64,000 nucleotides of DNA from Phycisphaeraceae bacterium (GTDB taxonomy: Bacteria > Planctomycetota > Phycisphaerae > Phycisphaerales > Zrk34), in assembly GCA_028282805.1 (NCBI GenBank), contig JANQHD010000027.1, forward strand, positions 1 through 64,000, given 5' to 3'. Of the stretch, positions 56,638-63,731 are shown one piece after another; the stretch's first letter is position 1, and every line of letters starts with the position of its first letter. A program made the position numbers and the translations under genes. The notes under the pieces are model-generated. The model was not told the origin of the DNA. It saw only the letters and a list, made by a program, of their open reading frames with translations, and did not search any database.

Positions 56638-58122
56638 TCAACTCAGCGCCTCGTCCAACCGCTCGACCAGGTCGTCGGCGTCCTCCAACCCCACCGACAG
56701 CCGCACTAGCCAGCGCGACACGCCGCACGACTCGGCCCACTGGAGCTCGTCGAAGTGCGCCAGGATCGTGTACGGGCACGCCAGCGTGTAGTTCGTGCCG
56801 AGGTTCGGGCCCTTGCACAGCCGCAGCTTGTCGTAAAAGTTCGGCGCGTGGTCGGCCGGGTCTTTCAGGTCGATCGACATCAAACCGCCGTAGCCGCCGT
56901 CGGGCTTGCGCCAGGCGCCGTATCGCTCGGGTGTGGCGAACTTCGGGTAGTGCACCTGCGCCACCTTCGGGTGCGCCGCAAGGTGGTCGGCCACGCGCTC
57001 GGCGTTCGTGTTGATCTTTCTCACACGCTCAACGAAGTCGCGGCTGTTCGCCTCCAGCACCACCGCGTCGGGCCCGAACAGCGTGTCTTCGTAAGCCGCG
57101 CCCATCGCCTTGCGCAACCGTTCGGCCCACTTGCTCTGCGGGCACACGACCAGCGCGCCGCCCGCCACGTCGCCCATGCCCGAGAAGAACTTCGTCAGCG
57201 ACGTGCACAGCACGTCCGCCACGCCGGTCAGCTCGACGTTCACCCACGTCGCCACGGTGTCGTCGACGACCAGCGGTGTGTCGTGCTCATCCGCCAGCTC
57301 GCGCAGCCGCGCCAAGTCCGGGCTGACTAATAACGGGTTCGACGGCACCTCGGTGAACAAACCGCACGCCGGGTCGTTCGCAAGCACGCCCGCCAGTTTG
57401 TCGAACTCGTTGTCGTCGCCCGACGGAAAGAACGCCGCGCCGGGGCCGAACTTCTGTAGCACCTTGAGCGTGTCGACGTAAGGGAACCCGAGTTGCACGC
57501 CGCGCCCGCCCGGTCGCAACGCCAACAGCGCGCGGTGCAGCGTGTAAATGCCCGTCATGCCCGTGGGGAACAGCCACACGTCGTCGGCCGACACGCCCGC
57601 GCATTCGGCGATGCGCTGACGCAGCGTATGTTTCACCCCGTCCGCCGGGTCCGCGGCTCGCCCGCTTAGCGCGTTTTCGGCCTGTCGCGCGCTGACGCCT
57701 TCGCCCGTGTGCTGCCAGTACTGCTTGGCGGTCAGCGCATCGGCCTCGTCGAAACACACCGCGTGCTCACCGCCGAGGTTCAGGTCGAACACGCCGCACG
57801 GGCCGCCGCCTTTTTCGCCGACGAACCGCGCGAAGCGCTCGGCCGCGCCGCGCGACACCAGCACCAAGCAATGTTGCCCGTCGGCCGCGTGCCGCTCGGC
57901 ACAACGGTCGAACAACGTTTGGCACAGCGGGTGGTACACGAACCGCGGGTAACCCGCCTCCAGCGCGTTGATCACGTGCGGCTCGCGCTCCTCGTAGCCC
58001 ACCGCGTCCGCCCATGTCGGCAAACACGTCGACACCGCGTAAGGCGAGTCGGGTATCGGCTTGCCCAGCTCGCCCGGTGTGCAAATCGGGTTGGTCAACA
58101 AATCGCTCAAGGGGTTCACCAC
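56638..58122 (-). CDS. Cystathionine gamma-synthase-like PLP enzyme (long form)
   Basis: A 494-aa Cys/Met-metabolism PLP enzyme with an N-terminal extension of about 150 residues, reminiscent of fungal cystathionine gamma-synthases. The PLP lysine is in LCTSLTKFFSGMGDVAGG. Other markers are FPTGMTGIYTLHRALLAL, LVVDDTVATWVNVEL and the C-terminal SRWLVRLSVGLEDADDLVER. Initiation is at GTG 58122 or GTG 58119; both lie at the edge of hairpin H and neither has a Shine-Dalgarno. It is downstream of metB on the same strand. It could act as gamma-synthase or as a lyase. Confidence 0.8.
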   Translation of the reverse strand: MVNPLSDLLTNPICTPGELGKPIPDSPYAVSTCLPTWADAVGYEEREPHVINALEAGYPRFVYHPLCQTLFDRCAERHAADGQHCLVLVSRGAAERFARFVGEKGGGPCGVFDLNLGGEHAVCFDEADALTAKQYWQHTGEGVSARQAENALSGRAADPADGVKHTLRQRIAECAGVSADDVWLFPTGMTGIYTLHRALLALRPGGRGVQLGFPYVDTLKVLQKFGPGAAFFPSGDDNEFDKLAGVLANDPACGLFTEVPSNPLLVSPDLARLRELADEHDTPLVVDDTVATWVNVELTGVADVLCTSLTKFFSGMGDVAGGALVVCPQSKWAERLRKAMGAAYEDTLFGPDAVVLEANSRDFVERVRKINTNAERVADHLAAHPKVAQVHYPKFATPERYGAWRKPDGGYGGLMSIDLKDPADHAPNFYDKLRLCKGPNLGTNYTLACPYTILAHFDELQWAESCGVSRWLVRLSVGLEDADDLVERLDEALS

Positions 58123-58231
58123 AGAGGCACAGAGGCACAGAGATTATTGTTTGTTGTGTATTTCATGCGATCACCTGTGCCGGGCGGCCTGTCCGATTCT
58201 CAAAACAAAAACACCCTCTGTGCCTCTGTGG
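58119..58231. repeat. Word-built junction hairpin H
   Basis: Perfect 16-bp arms CCACAGAGGCACAGAG (58119-58134) and CTCTGTGCCTCTGTGG (58216-58231) around an 81-nt loop. The left arm continues as CACAGAGG-type words. It spans the gap between metB and the CGS-like gene and overlaps the latter's start. Confidence 0.85.
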
Positions 58232-58235
58232 TTAT

Positions 58236-59381
58236 TCACTGAATTGCGGCAAAGCCGCGCTCCAGGTCTTCGATCAGGTCGTCGACGTGTTCGATGCCCA
58301 CGCTCACGCGCACGGTCTGCGGGCTGATGCCCGATGCGGCCAGGCCCGCCTCGCCCATCGACGCGTGGCTCATCGTCCACGGCTGCTCGACCAACGACTC
58401 GACCCCGCCCAGCGACTCGGCCAGCAGAAACACCTCGAACGCCGCGAAAAACGCGTCGAGCTTGTCGGCCGGGGCGTCGAGGTCGAACGCCAGCATCCCG
58501 CCGTGGCCCTCCTGCTGCCGGGCGATCAGCTCGTGCTGCGGGTGCGACGCGAGGCCGGTGTAATAAACCTTTTTCACCCGTGGGTGTTGTTCGAGCCAGT
58601 GCGCCAGACGCGTGGCGTTGGCCTCGTGCACCCGCATGCGGGCGGGCAGCGATTTGACGCCGCGCAGCACCAGCCACGCGTCGAACGGGCTGCACGTCGT
58701 GCCCAGCGCGTTGGCCAGCCACTTCAGCCGGTCGGCCAGCTCCGCCGTGCGCCCGATCGCCACGCCGCCGACCACGTCGCTGTGGCCGTTGATGTACTTC
58801 GTCGTCGAGTGCACGATCACGTCGACGCCCAGCTCGAACGGCCGCTGAAAGATCGGCGACAGAAACGTGTTGTCGCACAGCGTGAGCATTTCGTGTTCGT
58901 TCGCGACCGCCACCAGCACGGCGATGTCGATCACGTTGAGCATGGGGTTGCTGGGCGTTTCGATCCACAGGCCGCGCGTGTTGTCGCGCACCGCTTGGCG
59001 CACGGCGTCGGTATCGCGCAGGTTCACGAAGCTGATCTCGATGCCGAGGCCGGGCAGCACCTGGTCGAACAGCCGGTACGTGCCGCCGTAAATATCGTTG
59101 CCCGCGATCACGTGGTCGCCGGCCTTGAACAGCATCATCGCCGTGCTGATCGCCGACATGCCCGTCGAGGTGGCCACGGCCCCCGCGCCGCCCTCGAGCG
59201 CGGCGACGTTCTGTTCCATCGCGTCGCGCGTCGGGTTCGCCGTGCGGGTGTAGTCGTAGCCCTTGTTCACCCCGACCGCGTCGAAGCTGAACGTCGAACT
59301 CGGGTAGATCGGTGTGGTCACCGAGTTGTACGAGCGGTCGGCGTACACGCCGGTGTGCACGGCCTTGGTTTCCGGGCGCAT
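58236..59381 (-). CDS. metB: Cystathionine gamma-synthase / beta-lyase family enzyme
   Basis: A 381-aa trans-sulfuration PLP enzyme of usual length. Markers: YDYTRTANPTRDAMEQNVAA, ATSTGMSAISTAMMLF, CDNTFLSPIFQRPFELGVD, the PLP lysine in HSTTKYINGHSDVVGG and the C-terminal VRVSVGIEHVDDLIEDLERG. It would make cystathionine from activated homoserine and cysteine, though a lyase role cannot be excluded. ATG 59381 has AGGAG upstream. It is divergent from metY, 145 bp apart. Confidence 0.88.
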   Translation of the reverse strand: MRPETKAVHTGVYADRSYNSVTTPIYPSSTFSFDAVGVNKGYDYTRTANPTRDAMEQNVAALEGGAGAVATSTGMSAISTAMMLFKAGDHVIAGNDIYGGTYRLFDQVLPGLGIEISFVNLRDTDAVRQAVRDNTRGLWIETPSNPMLNVIDIAVLVAVANEHEMLTLCDNTFLSPIFQRPFELGVDVIVHSTTKYINGHSDVVGGVAIGRTAELADRLKWLANALGTTCSPFDAWLVLRGVKSLPARMRVHEANATRLAHWLEQHPRVKKVYYTGLASHPQHELIARQQEGHGGMLAFDLDAPADKLDAFFAAFEVFLLAESLGGVESLVEQPWTMSHASMGEAGLAASGISPQTVRVSVGIEHVDDLIEDLERGFAAIQ

Positions 59382-59526
59382 GGTGTTCGACTCCTGTGGC
59401 AAACGAGCGAGCCGAACAGTTTAACGGAACACCGCCCGCCTTTCCCGCCGCGGTTGCACGGCCGGTGGGCGGGGCCTACGCTGACCCGTCTACCACGACG
59501 GAAGAAGCTATCGACGGAGAAGCACC

Positions 59527-60828
59527 ATGACCGAAGACACCGGCCCGATCATGAACGGCCTGGGCACCCGCGCCCTGCACGCCGGCCAGGCGCCCGACCC
59601 CGCCACCGGCACCCGCGCGCCCGCCATCCACCAAACGACGAGTTACGTCTTCCGCGACACGCAGCACGCGGCCGACCTGTTCGCGCTCAAAGAGATGGGC
59701 TTCATCTACACCCGCCTGATGAACCCCACGACCGACGTGTTCGAGCAACGCATGGCCGCGCTCGACGGCGGCATCGGCGCGCTGGCGCTGTCGTCGGGCC
59801 AGCAGGCGATCACCGTCGCCCTGCTCAACTTGTGCCACGCCGGCCAACACTTCATCTCCGCCGAGGCGTTGTACGGCGGCACGATCACGCTGTTCGCGCA
59901 GACGTTCAAACGCCTCGGCATCGAGGTGACGTTCGTCGACATGACCGACCCGCAAGCAATCCGCGCCGCGATGCGGCCGAACACGCGGGCCGTGTATTAC
60001 GAGACCGTGGCCAACCCGAAGAACTGCGTCTACGACTATCAGAAGATCGCCGACATCGCCCACGAGCACGGCGTGCCCGTCGTGTGTGACAACACCGTCA
60101 TGACGCCCATCTTGTTCAGGCCCTTCGAGCACGGCACCGACATCAGCGTCTACTCGTGCACCAAGTTCATCGGCGGCCACGGCACGTCCATCGGCGGCTG
60201 CATCGTCGACAGCGGCAACTTCGACTGGTCGGCCGACGCGAGCAAATGGCCGCAGTTCACCGAGCCCGACGCGTCGTACCACGGCGCGGTGTTCCACGAA
60301 GCGGTGGGGCAGCTGTGTTACATCATCACCTGCCGGACGCACTGGCTGCGCGACTTCGGCGGGTGCATGAGCCCGTTCAACGCGTTTTTGTTCTTGCAAG
60401 GGCTCGAGACGCTGCACCTGCGCATGCCGCGCCACTGCGACAACGCGCAGCGCATCGCCGCGTTCCTCGACGGTCACGACGCGGTGTCGTGGGTCAACTA
60501 CCCCGGGCTGCCCAGCCACGGGTCGCACGCCAATGCCGAGCGTTACCTCGGTGCGCCCGGCGCGATACTGGGCTTCGGCATCAAGGGCGGTGGCGATGCC
60601 GGCAAGAAGTTCATCGAGGCCTGCCGGTTGTGCTCGCACCTGGCGAACATCGGCGACGCGAAGACGCTGGTCATCCACCCCGCGAGCACCACGCACAGCC
60701 AGCAGACCGCCGACGAGCTTGCGGCGGCGGGCGTGAGCGACGATTATGTCCGCATCAGCGCCGGGCTGGAGGACGCCGACGACATCATCGCCGACCTCGC
60801 CCAGGCCCTCGCCGCCAGCCAGGCGTAA
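59527..60828 (+). CDS. metY: O-acetylhomoserine sulfhydrylase
   Basis: A 433-aa PLP enzyme making homocysteine from O-acetylhomoserine and sulfide. It matches Met[21 protein letters not shown], the sequence [40 protein letters not shown], the PLP lysine in [15 protein letters not shown], and [22 protein letters not shown] lies about 5 nt before ATG 59527. No SAM riboswitch is recognisable in the 145-bp divergent region. It ends with a TTTAGC-type hairpin and a terminator. Confidence 0.94.
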   Translation: MTEDTGPIMNGLGTRALHAGQAPDPATGTRAPAIHQTTSYVFRDTQHAADLFALKEMGFIYTRLMNPTTDVFEQRMAALDGGIGALALSSGQQAITVALLNLCHAGQHFISAEALYGGTITLFAQTFKRLGIEVTFVDMTDPQAIRAAMRPNTRAVYYETVANPKNCVYDYQKIADIAHEHGVPVVCDNTVMTPILFRPFEHGTDISVYSCTKFIGGHGTSIGGCIVDSGNFDWSADASKWPQFTEPDASYHGAVFHEAVGQLCYIITCRTHWLRDFGGCMSPFNAFLFLQGLETLHLRMPRHCDNAQRIAAFLDGHDAVSWVNYPGLPSHGSHANAERYLGAPGAILGFGIKGGGDAGKKFIEACRLCSHLANIGDAKTLVIHPASTTHSQQTADELAAAGVSDDYVRISAGLEDADDIIADLAQALAASQA

Positions 60829-60833
60829 ACGCC

Positions 60834-60860
60834 CGTTTGGCCCGGTCGCTCGCGACCGGC
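60834..60860 (+). repeat. TTTAGC-hairpin element (copy 4)
   Basis: CGTTTGGC followed by CCGGTCG-CTCG-CGACCGG, 6 nt after the metY stop and in sense; 26 of 27 bases match the copy at 9252-9278. A run of seven T residues follows 10 nt later. Confidence 0.65.
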
Positions 60861-60879
60861 ATGAAACAGTTTTTTTGAG

Positions 60880-60913
60880 CGTCGCCGAGCGGAGGGCTTC
60901 GGCGGCGTTTTTT
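60880..60913 (+). terminator. Intrinsic terminator after metY
   Basis: The 9-bp stem CGTCGCCGA/TCGGCGGCG (one G-T pair) is followed by TTTTTT. Confidence 0.85.
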
Positions 60914-60926
60914 ATCGATCCGGATG

Positions 60927-60955
60927 TTGACTTAGAAATCAATATATTGCAAAAT
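60927..60955 (+). promoter_or_regulatory. Candidate promoter/operator of the XRE regulator
   Basis: TTGACT (60927-60932), a 17-nt spacer and CAAAAT (60950-60955) in a strongly AT-rich stretch. The spacer contains the palindrome CAATATATTG (60940-60949), a possible autoregulatory site. Confidence 0.45.
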
Positions 60956-60981
60956 AAATCAATTACGCAAAGGAACGCCCC

Positions 60982-61350
60982 ATGGCTCGCCGCAGGCGCA
61001 AGGCATTGGCATACCAGACGGTCACGCTCGACGGCGTCAGCTACGCGGTCGTGCGGCGGTCGGTGTTCGATCGGTTGTGCGCCAAGGCGGGCGTCGACAC
61101 CGACGCGCAAGCGCCCGCCGCCGAGCCCGACACGTCGCTCAGCCCGTTCGACACCGATCGGGCGATGCTGGCCGAGAAGCTGCTCCGCCGGCGCAAGGGC
61201 GCGGGCTTGACGCAGGCCGAGCTGGCCCGGCGGGCGCAGGTGCGCGTCGAGACGCTCAACCGCATCGAGCGCGGCAAGACGACGCCGGACTTCAAAACGG
61301 TGCGCAAGCTGGCCGTGGCCCTCGAGGCGGCGGAGAAAAAACTGGTTTGA
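60982..61350 (+). CDS. XRE-family helix-turn-helix regulator
   Basis: A 122-aa protein. The N-terminal part (VTLDGVSYAVVRRSVFDRLC) resembles antitoxin-like leaders, and the C-terminal HTH is AGLTQAELARRAQVRVETLN with RIERGKTTPDF. AAGGA lies about 8 nt upstream. The AT-rich promoter with its own palindrome suggests autoregulation. No adjacent toxin gene is seen; an acyl carrier protein follows 33 bp downstream. Confidence 0.82.
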   Translation: MARRRRKALAYQTVTLDGVSYAVVRRSVFDRLCAKAGVDTDAQAPAAEPDTSLSPFDTDRAMLAEKLLRRRKGAGLTQAELARRAQVRVETLNRIERGKTTPDFKTVRKLAVALEAAEKKLV

Positions 61351-61383
61351 TCGACCCAGGGCACACGCTGGGAGCACCCACAT

Positions 61384-61677
61384 ATGACCGACGAAACACG
61401 CACGCAAACCGCCGCGCACGACGCGTTGGCGAAGCGCATCATCGCGCTGGCGGCCCAACAGGCGGTGGTCGACCCGGCCGAGGTGTCGCCCGCCTCGCAC
61501 TTCGAGGCCGACCTGAACTACGACTCGCTGGCCAAGGTCGAGTTCGCGATGGAGTTGGAGGACGCGTTCGGCATCACGATCTCGGACGAGCTGATGGGCG
61601 AGGTGCAGACGGTCGGCGAGGCGATCGACGGCGTGCGGGCGCTGGTCGACGACGGCGGCGGTGGGGCATCTGCCTGA
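61384..61677 (+). CDS. Acyl carrier protein
   Basis: A 97-aa carrier protein with the phosphopantetheine serine in LNYDSLAKVEFAMELEDAFG, an acidic helix II and C-terminal EVQTVGEAIDGVRALV. The Gly-rich tail and lack of neighbouring fab genes suggest a secondary ACP rather than the fatty-acid one. GGGAG precedes the ATG. The T-poor hairpin at 61763-61786 may end the transcript. Confidence 0.88.
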   Translation: MTDETRTQTAAHDALAKRIIALAAQQAVVDPAEVSPASHFEADLNYDSLAKVEFAMELEDAFGITISDELMGEVQTVGEAIDGVRALVDDGGGGASA

Positions 61678-61762
61678 TTTCGTACCGCTCGCGCAGCTTT
61701 TGGGCATGCGCTGGAAACACGCATGCGCTGTCGAAAAGCGGGGCGCATCCCCGTTTCCGATG

Positions 61763-61790
61763 AAACCCGGAGGAATTGCGGGTTTTGTGT
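61763..61790 (+). terminator. Weak terminator-like hairpin after the ACP gene
   Basis: AAACCCG/CGGGTTT with a 9-nt loop, followed by TGTGTG rather than a clean T run. Another stem, GCATGCG/CGCATGC, lies near 61704-61726. Confidence 0.4.
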
Positions 61791-61820
61791 GTCAAATGCG
61801 CCAAATCACGCGCAATTTAT

Positions 61821-61849
61821 TTGACCGCCCCTAGGCGGTGTGGTTTGAT
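61821..61849 (+). promoter_or_regulatory. Candidate promoter of the putative ncRNA
   Basis: TTGACC (61821-61826), a 17-nt spacer and TTTGAT (61844-61849). No ORF of useful length follows before the terminator at 62104-62137. Confidence 0.45.
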
Positions 61850-61856
61850 GTGCTCG

Positions 61857-62137
61857 GAGACGATGCGTCTCCGGGGATCGGGGGGGAAACCTGAGAGTTG
61901 AGGGCTTGGGGACGGTTGCAGGTGCGGCCCGCCGGTCGCATGGCGACTGCGCGTTCTGGTGGATCGAGTGAGTCGGCCCGCGGCGGTGTCGTGGTCGTTG
62001 TTTGACGGCGCGACCCTCGTTCTTGCGTGCTAGCCCAGCGGCGGCGGGCGCCGGATTGAGTGCAAGGGAGTACAGCACAACCGGGCGGCTGGTATCGAGC
62101 GAGGGACGCCCCTGACTAAAAGTTGGGGGTCTTTTTT
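61857..62137 (+). ncRNA. Candidate structured non-coding RNA, family unknown
   Basis: About 280 nt between a promoter-like pair and an intrinsic terminator, with no supportable ORF on either strand. Visible helices include CGGAGACG/CGTCTCCG near its 5' end (starting just before the predicted first base), GTCGC/GCGAC (61935-61947), GGTCG/CGACC (61993-62015), and TCTTGC/GCAAGG (62021-62067) enclosing GCCC/GGGC. RNase P, tmRNA and SRP RNA hallmarks are absent. The boundaries are predictions. Confidence 0.4.
62104..62137 (+). terminator. Intrinsic terminator with no upstream ORF
   Basis: GAC(G)CCCCTGACT pairs with AGTTGGGGGTC around AAA, then seven T residues. It is oriented plus, whereas the next gene (sulfatase) is on the minus strand, so it must serve an upstream plus-strand transcript. 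Confidence 0.8.
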
Positions 62138-62230
62138 TGCGCCCCCCAAGCCGGACCGAAGCGCAGCGCAGGTCCGGATACGCGCACCCGTCCCGAATGC
62201 AACCGCCCGCACCGGGGTTGCAACGCCGCG

Positions 62231-63637
62231 CTATGGCCCGTCCGCCTCGCACGACGCCCGCCACTCGGCGAGCTGCGCCCTCATCCGCTCGACACGCCGC
62301 GGATGTTTGGCGGCGATGTTGGTCGTCTCGCCCGGGTCGGCGACCAGGTCGTACAGCTCCCACTCGGTCAGCGGCGCTTGGCCGTTGTCGCTGCGCGGGC
62401 GCTTGTGGGCCGTGTTGTGCACGAGCTTGTATTTGCCGTCGTGCAGCGCCGCTTGCGATGCGAAACGGAACCCGATCGGTTGCGGGCGCTCGGTCATCCG
62501 GCCTTCGATCAAGGGCATCAGGCTCACGCCGTCGATCGGCCGGCCCGGCGCGGGCGTCGCGCCGACCGCTTCGAGCACCGTCGGGAAATAATCGCTGGTC
62601 ACCGCGGGCAATCGCGTTGTGCGCCCTTGGGTGATTTTGGCCGGCCAAACCAACAACCCCGGCACGCGCACGCCGCCCTCGTACAGCGAACGCTTGCGCC
62701 CCCGGTAAGGCCCGGCCGAGCCCCGCCGGCGGCCGTGCGCGTGCGGGTTGCCCTCCGGCCCGTTGTCCGACGCGAACCACACCATCGTGTGCCGCTCGAC
62801 ACCGAGGTCTTTCAGCTGCTTGCGCAGCCGGCCGACCTGCTCGTCGAGCGCCGTGACCACCGCGTAGTAATGCTGCTGGTCTTCGCTGAACCGCGAGTAC
62901 ATCGCCCGGTACCCCGGCCCGCCCACCACCGGCTCGTGCGGCGCGTGGAACCATATCACCGCGAAGAACGGCCGGTTGTCTTTCGCCGCCTTTTCGATGA
63001 ACGCCGTCGCCTTGTCCATGATGATGCGCGAGTCGCAACCGGTCAGCGGTTCGGTGACGTTGACGCCGTTGTGCCAGTACAGGTTGCGCGGGTCGAACTC
63101 TTTCGTGTGCGCGTTGGTCGGGTCGTACGGGTCCCACGTCGCCACGGCGAACTCGGTGCTGAACCACTCGTCGAAGCCGTTCATGCCCGGCGTTGAATGG
63201 TTCTTCTTCGGGTTGCGTCGTTCGCCCTTGCCCGAGTAGTCGGCGGTCATCGTGCCCAGGTGCCACTTGCCGAAGTGGCCGGTGGTATAGCCGTGCGCCT
63301 TGAGCACCTCGGCGAGGCAGACTTCGTTGGCGTGCAGGTGCCCGGCGTTGGCCGTGGGGATGCCCAGCCGGCTGGGGTGTCGGCCGGTCAGGCACGAGCC
63401 GCGCGTCGGGCTGCACACCGCCGACGCGGCGTAGAACCGGTCGAACCGCAACCCCGCGGCACTCATCGCGTCGAGGTGCGGCGTGCGCAGGTGCGGGTGG
63501 CCGTTGTAACCGGTGTCGCCCCAGCCCAGGTCGTCGGCCATGATGAGGATGACGTTCGGCTTCGGCCCCGCCGCGCACGCCGCCATCGGCCACGCGATCG
63601 CCGCCAGCACGATATAGAGCCGCAAGCTTCTGATCAT
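62231..63637 (-). CDS. Exported sulfatase (formylglycine type)
   Basis: A 468-aa arylsulfatase-family enzyme that removes sulfate esters, probably from polysaccharides. A signal sequence (LYIVLAAIAWPMAACAAG, with a possible lipobox MAAC) precedes the metal site NVILIMADDLGWGD. The formylglycine Cys near 77 lies in VCSPTRGSCLTGRHPSRLGI. KWHLG, WFHAPHEP and ASDNGPEG supply further active-site residues. ATG 63637 follows TACATT by 6 nt. A formylglycine-generating or anSME maturase must be encoded elsewhere. Confidence 0.93.
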   Translation of the reverse strand: MIRSLRLYIVLAAIAWPMAACAAGPKPNVILIMADDLGWGDTGYNGHPHLRTPHLDAMSAAGLRFDRFYAASAVCSPTRGSCLTGRHPSRLGIPTANAGHLHANEVCLAEVLKAHGYTTGHFGKWHLGTMTADYSGKGERRNPKKNHSTPGMNGFDEWFSTEFAVATWDPYDPTNAHTKEFDPRNLYWHNGVNVTEPLTGCDSRIIMDKATAFIEKAAKDNRPFFAVIWFHAPHEPVVGGPGYRAMYSRFSEDQQHYYAVVTALDEQVGRLRKQLKDLGVERHTMVWFASDNGPEGNPHAHGRRRGSAGPYRGRKRSLYEGGVRVPGLLVWPAKITQGRTTRLPAVTSDYFPTVLEAVGATPAPGRPIDGVSLMPLIEGRMTERPQPIGFRFASQAALHDGKYKLVHNTAHKRPRSDNGQAPLTEWELYDLVADPGETTNIAAKHPRRVERMRAQLAEWRASCEADGP

Positions 63638-63643
63638 GCCCAC

Positions 63644-63649
63644 AATGTA
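63644..63649 (-). promoter_or_regulatory. -10 hexamer of a leaderless start (sulfatase)
   Basis: TACATT on the minus strand ends 6 nt before ATG 63637. No Shine-Dalgarno is present. Confidence 0.4.
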
Positions 63650-63704
63650 CCAGACCCAACCCCGCCACGGCCCCGCGACGCCACGGCGACCCGACCGCCT
63701 ACCG

Positions 63705-63731
63705 AGACGAAATTTAACTTAAATTTCGTCT
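63705..63731. repeat. AT-rich palindrome, copy 3 (27 bp)
   Basis: The half-site AGACGAAATTTAA, a central C (G on the other strand) and its exact reverse complement. It lies between the sulfatase promoter and the dockerin-like gene; the latter's uncorrected stop falls inside it. Confidence 0.95.

Noticed and set aside
59382-59526. SAM riboswitch between metB and metY
   Set aside because: Read on both strands, no SAM-I or SAM-II-like conserved core and no terminator/antiterminator pair is visible.
61821-62137. RNase P RNA, tmRNA or SRP RNA as identity of the putative ncRNA
   Set aside because: No GAGGAAAGTCC/ACAGAAA pair, no tRNA-like ends or tag frame, and no GGAAGGAAGCAGC-type SRP loop could be found.
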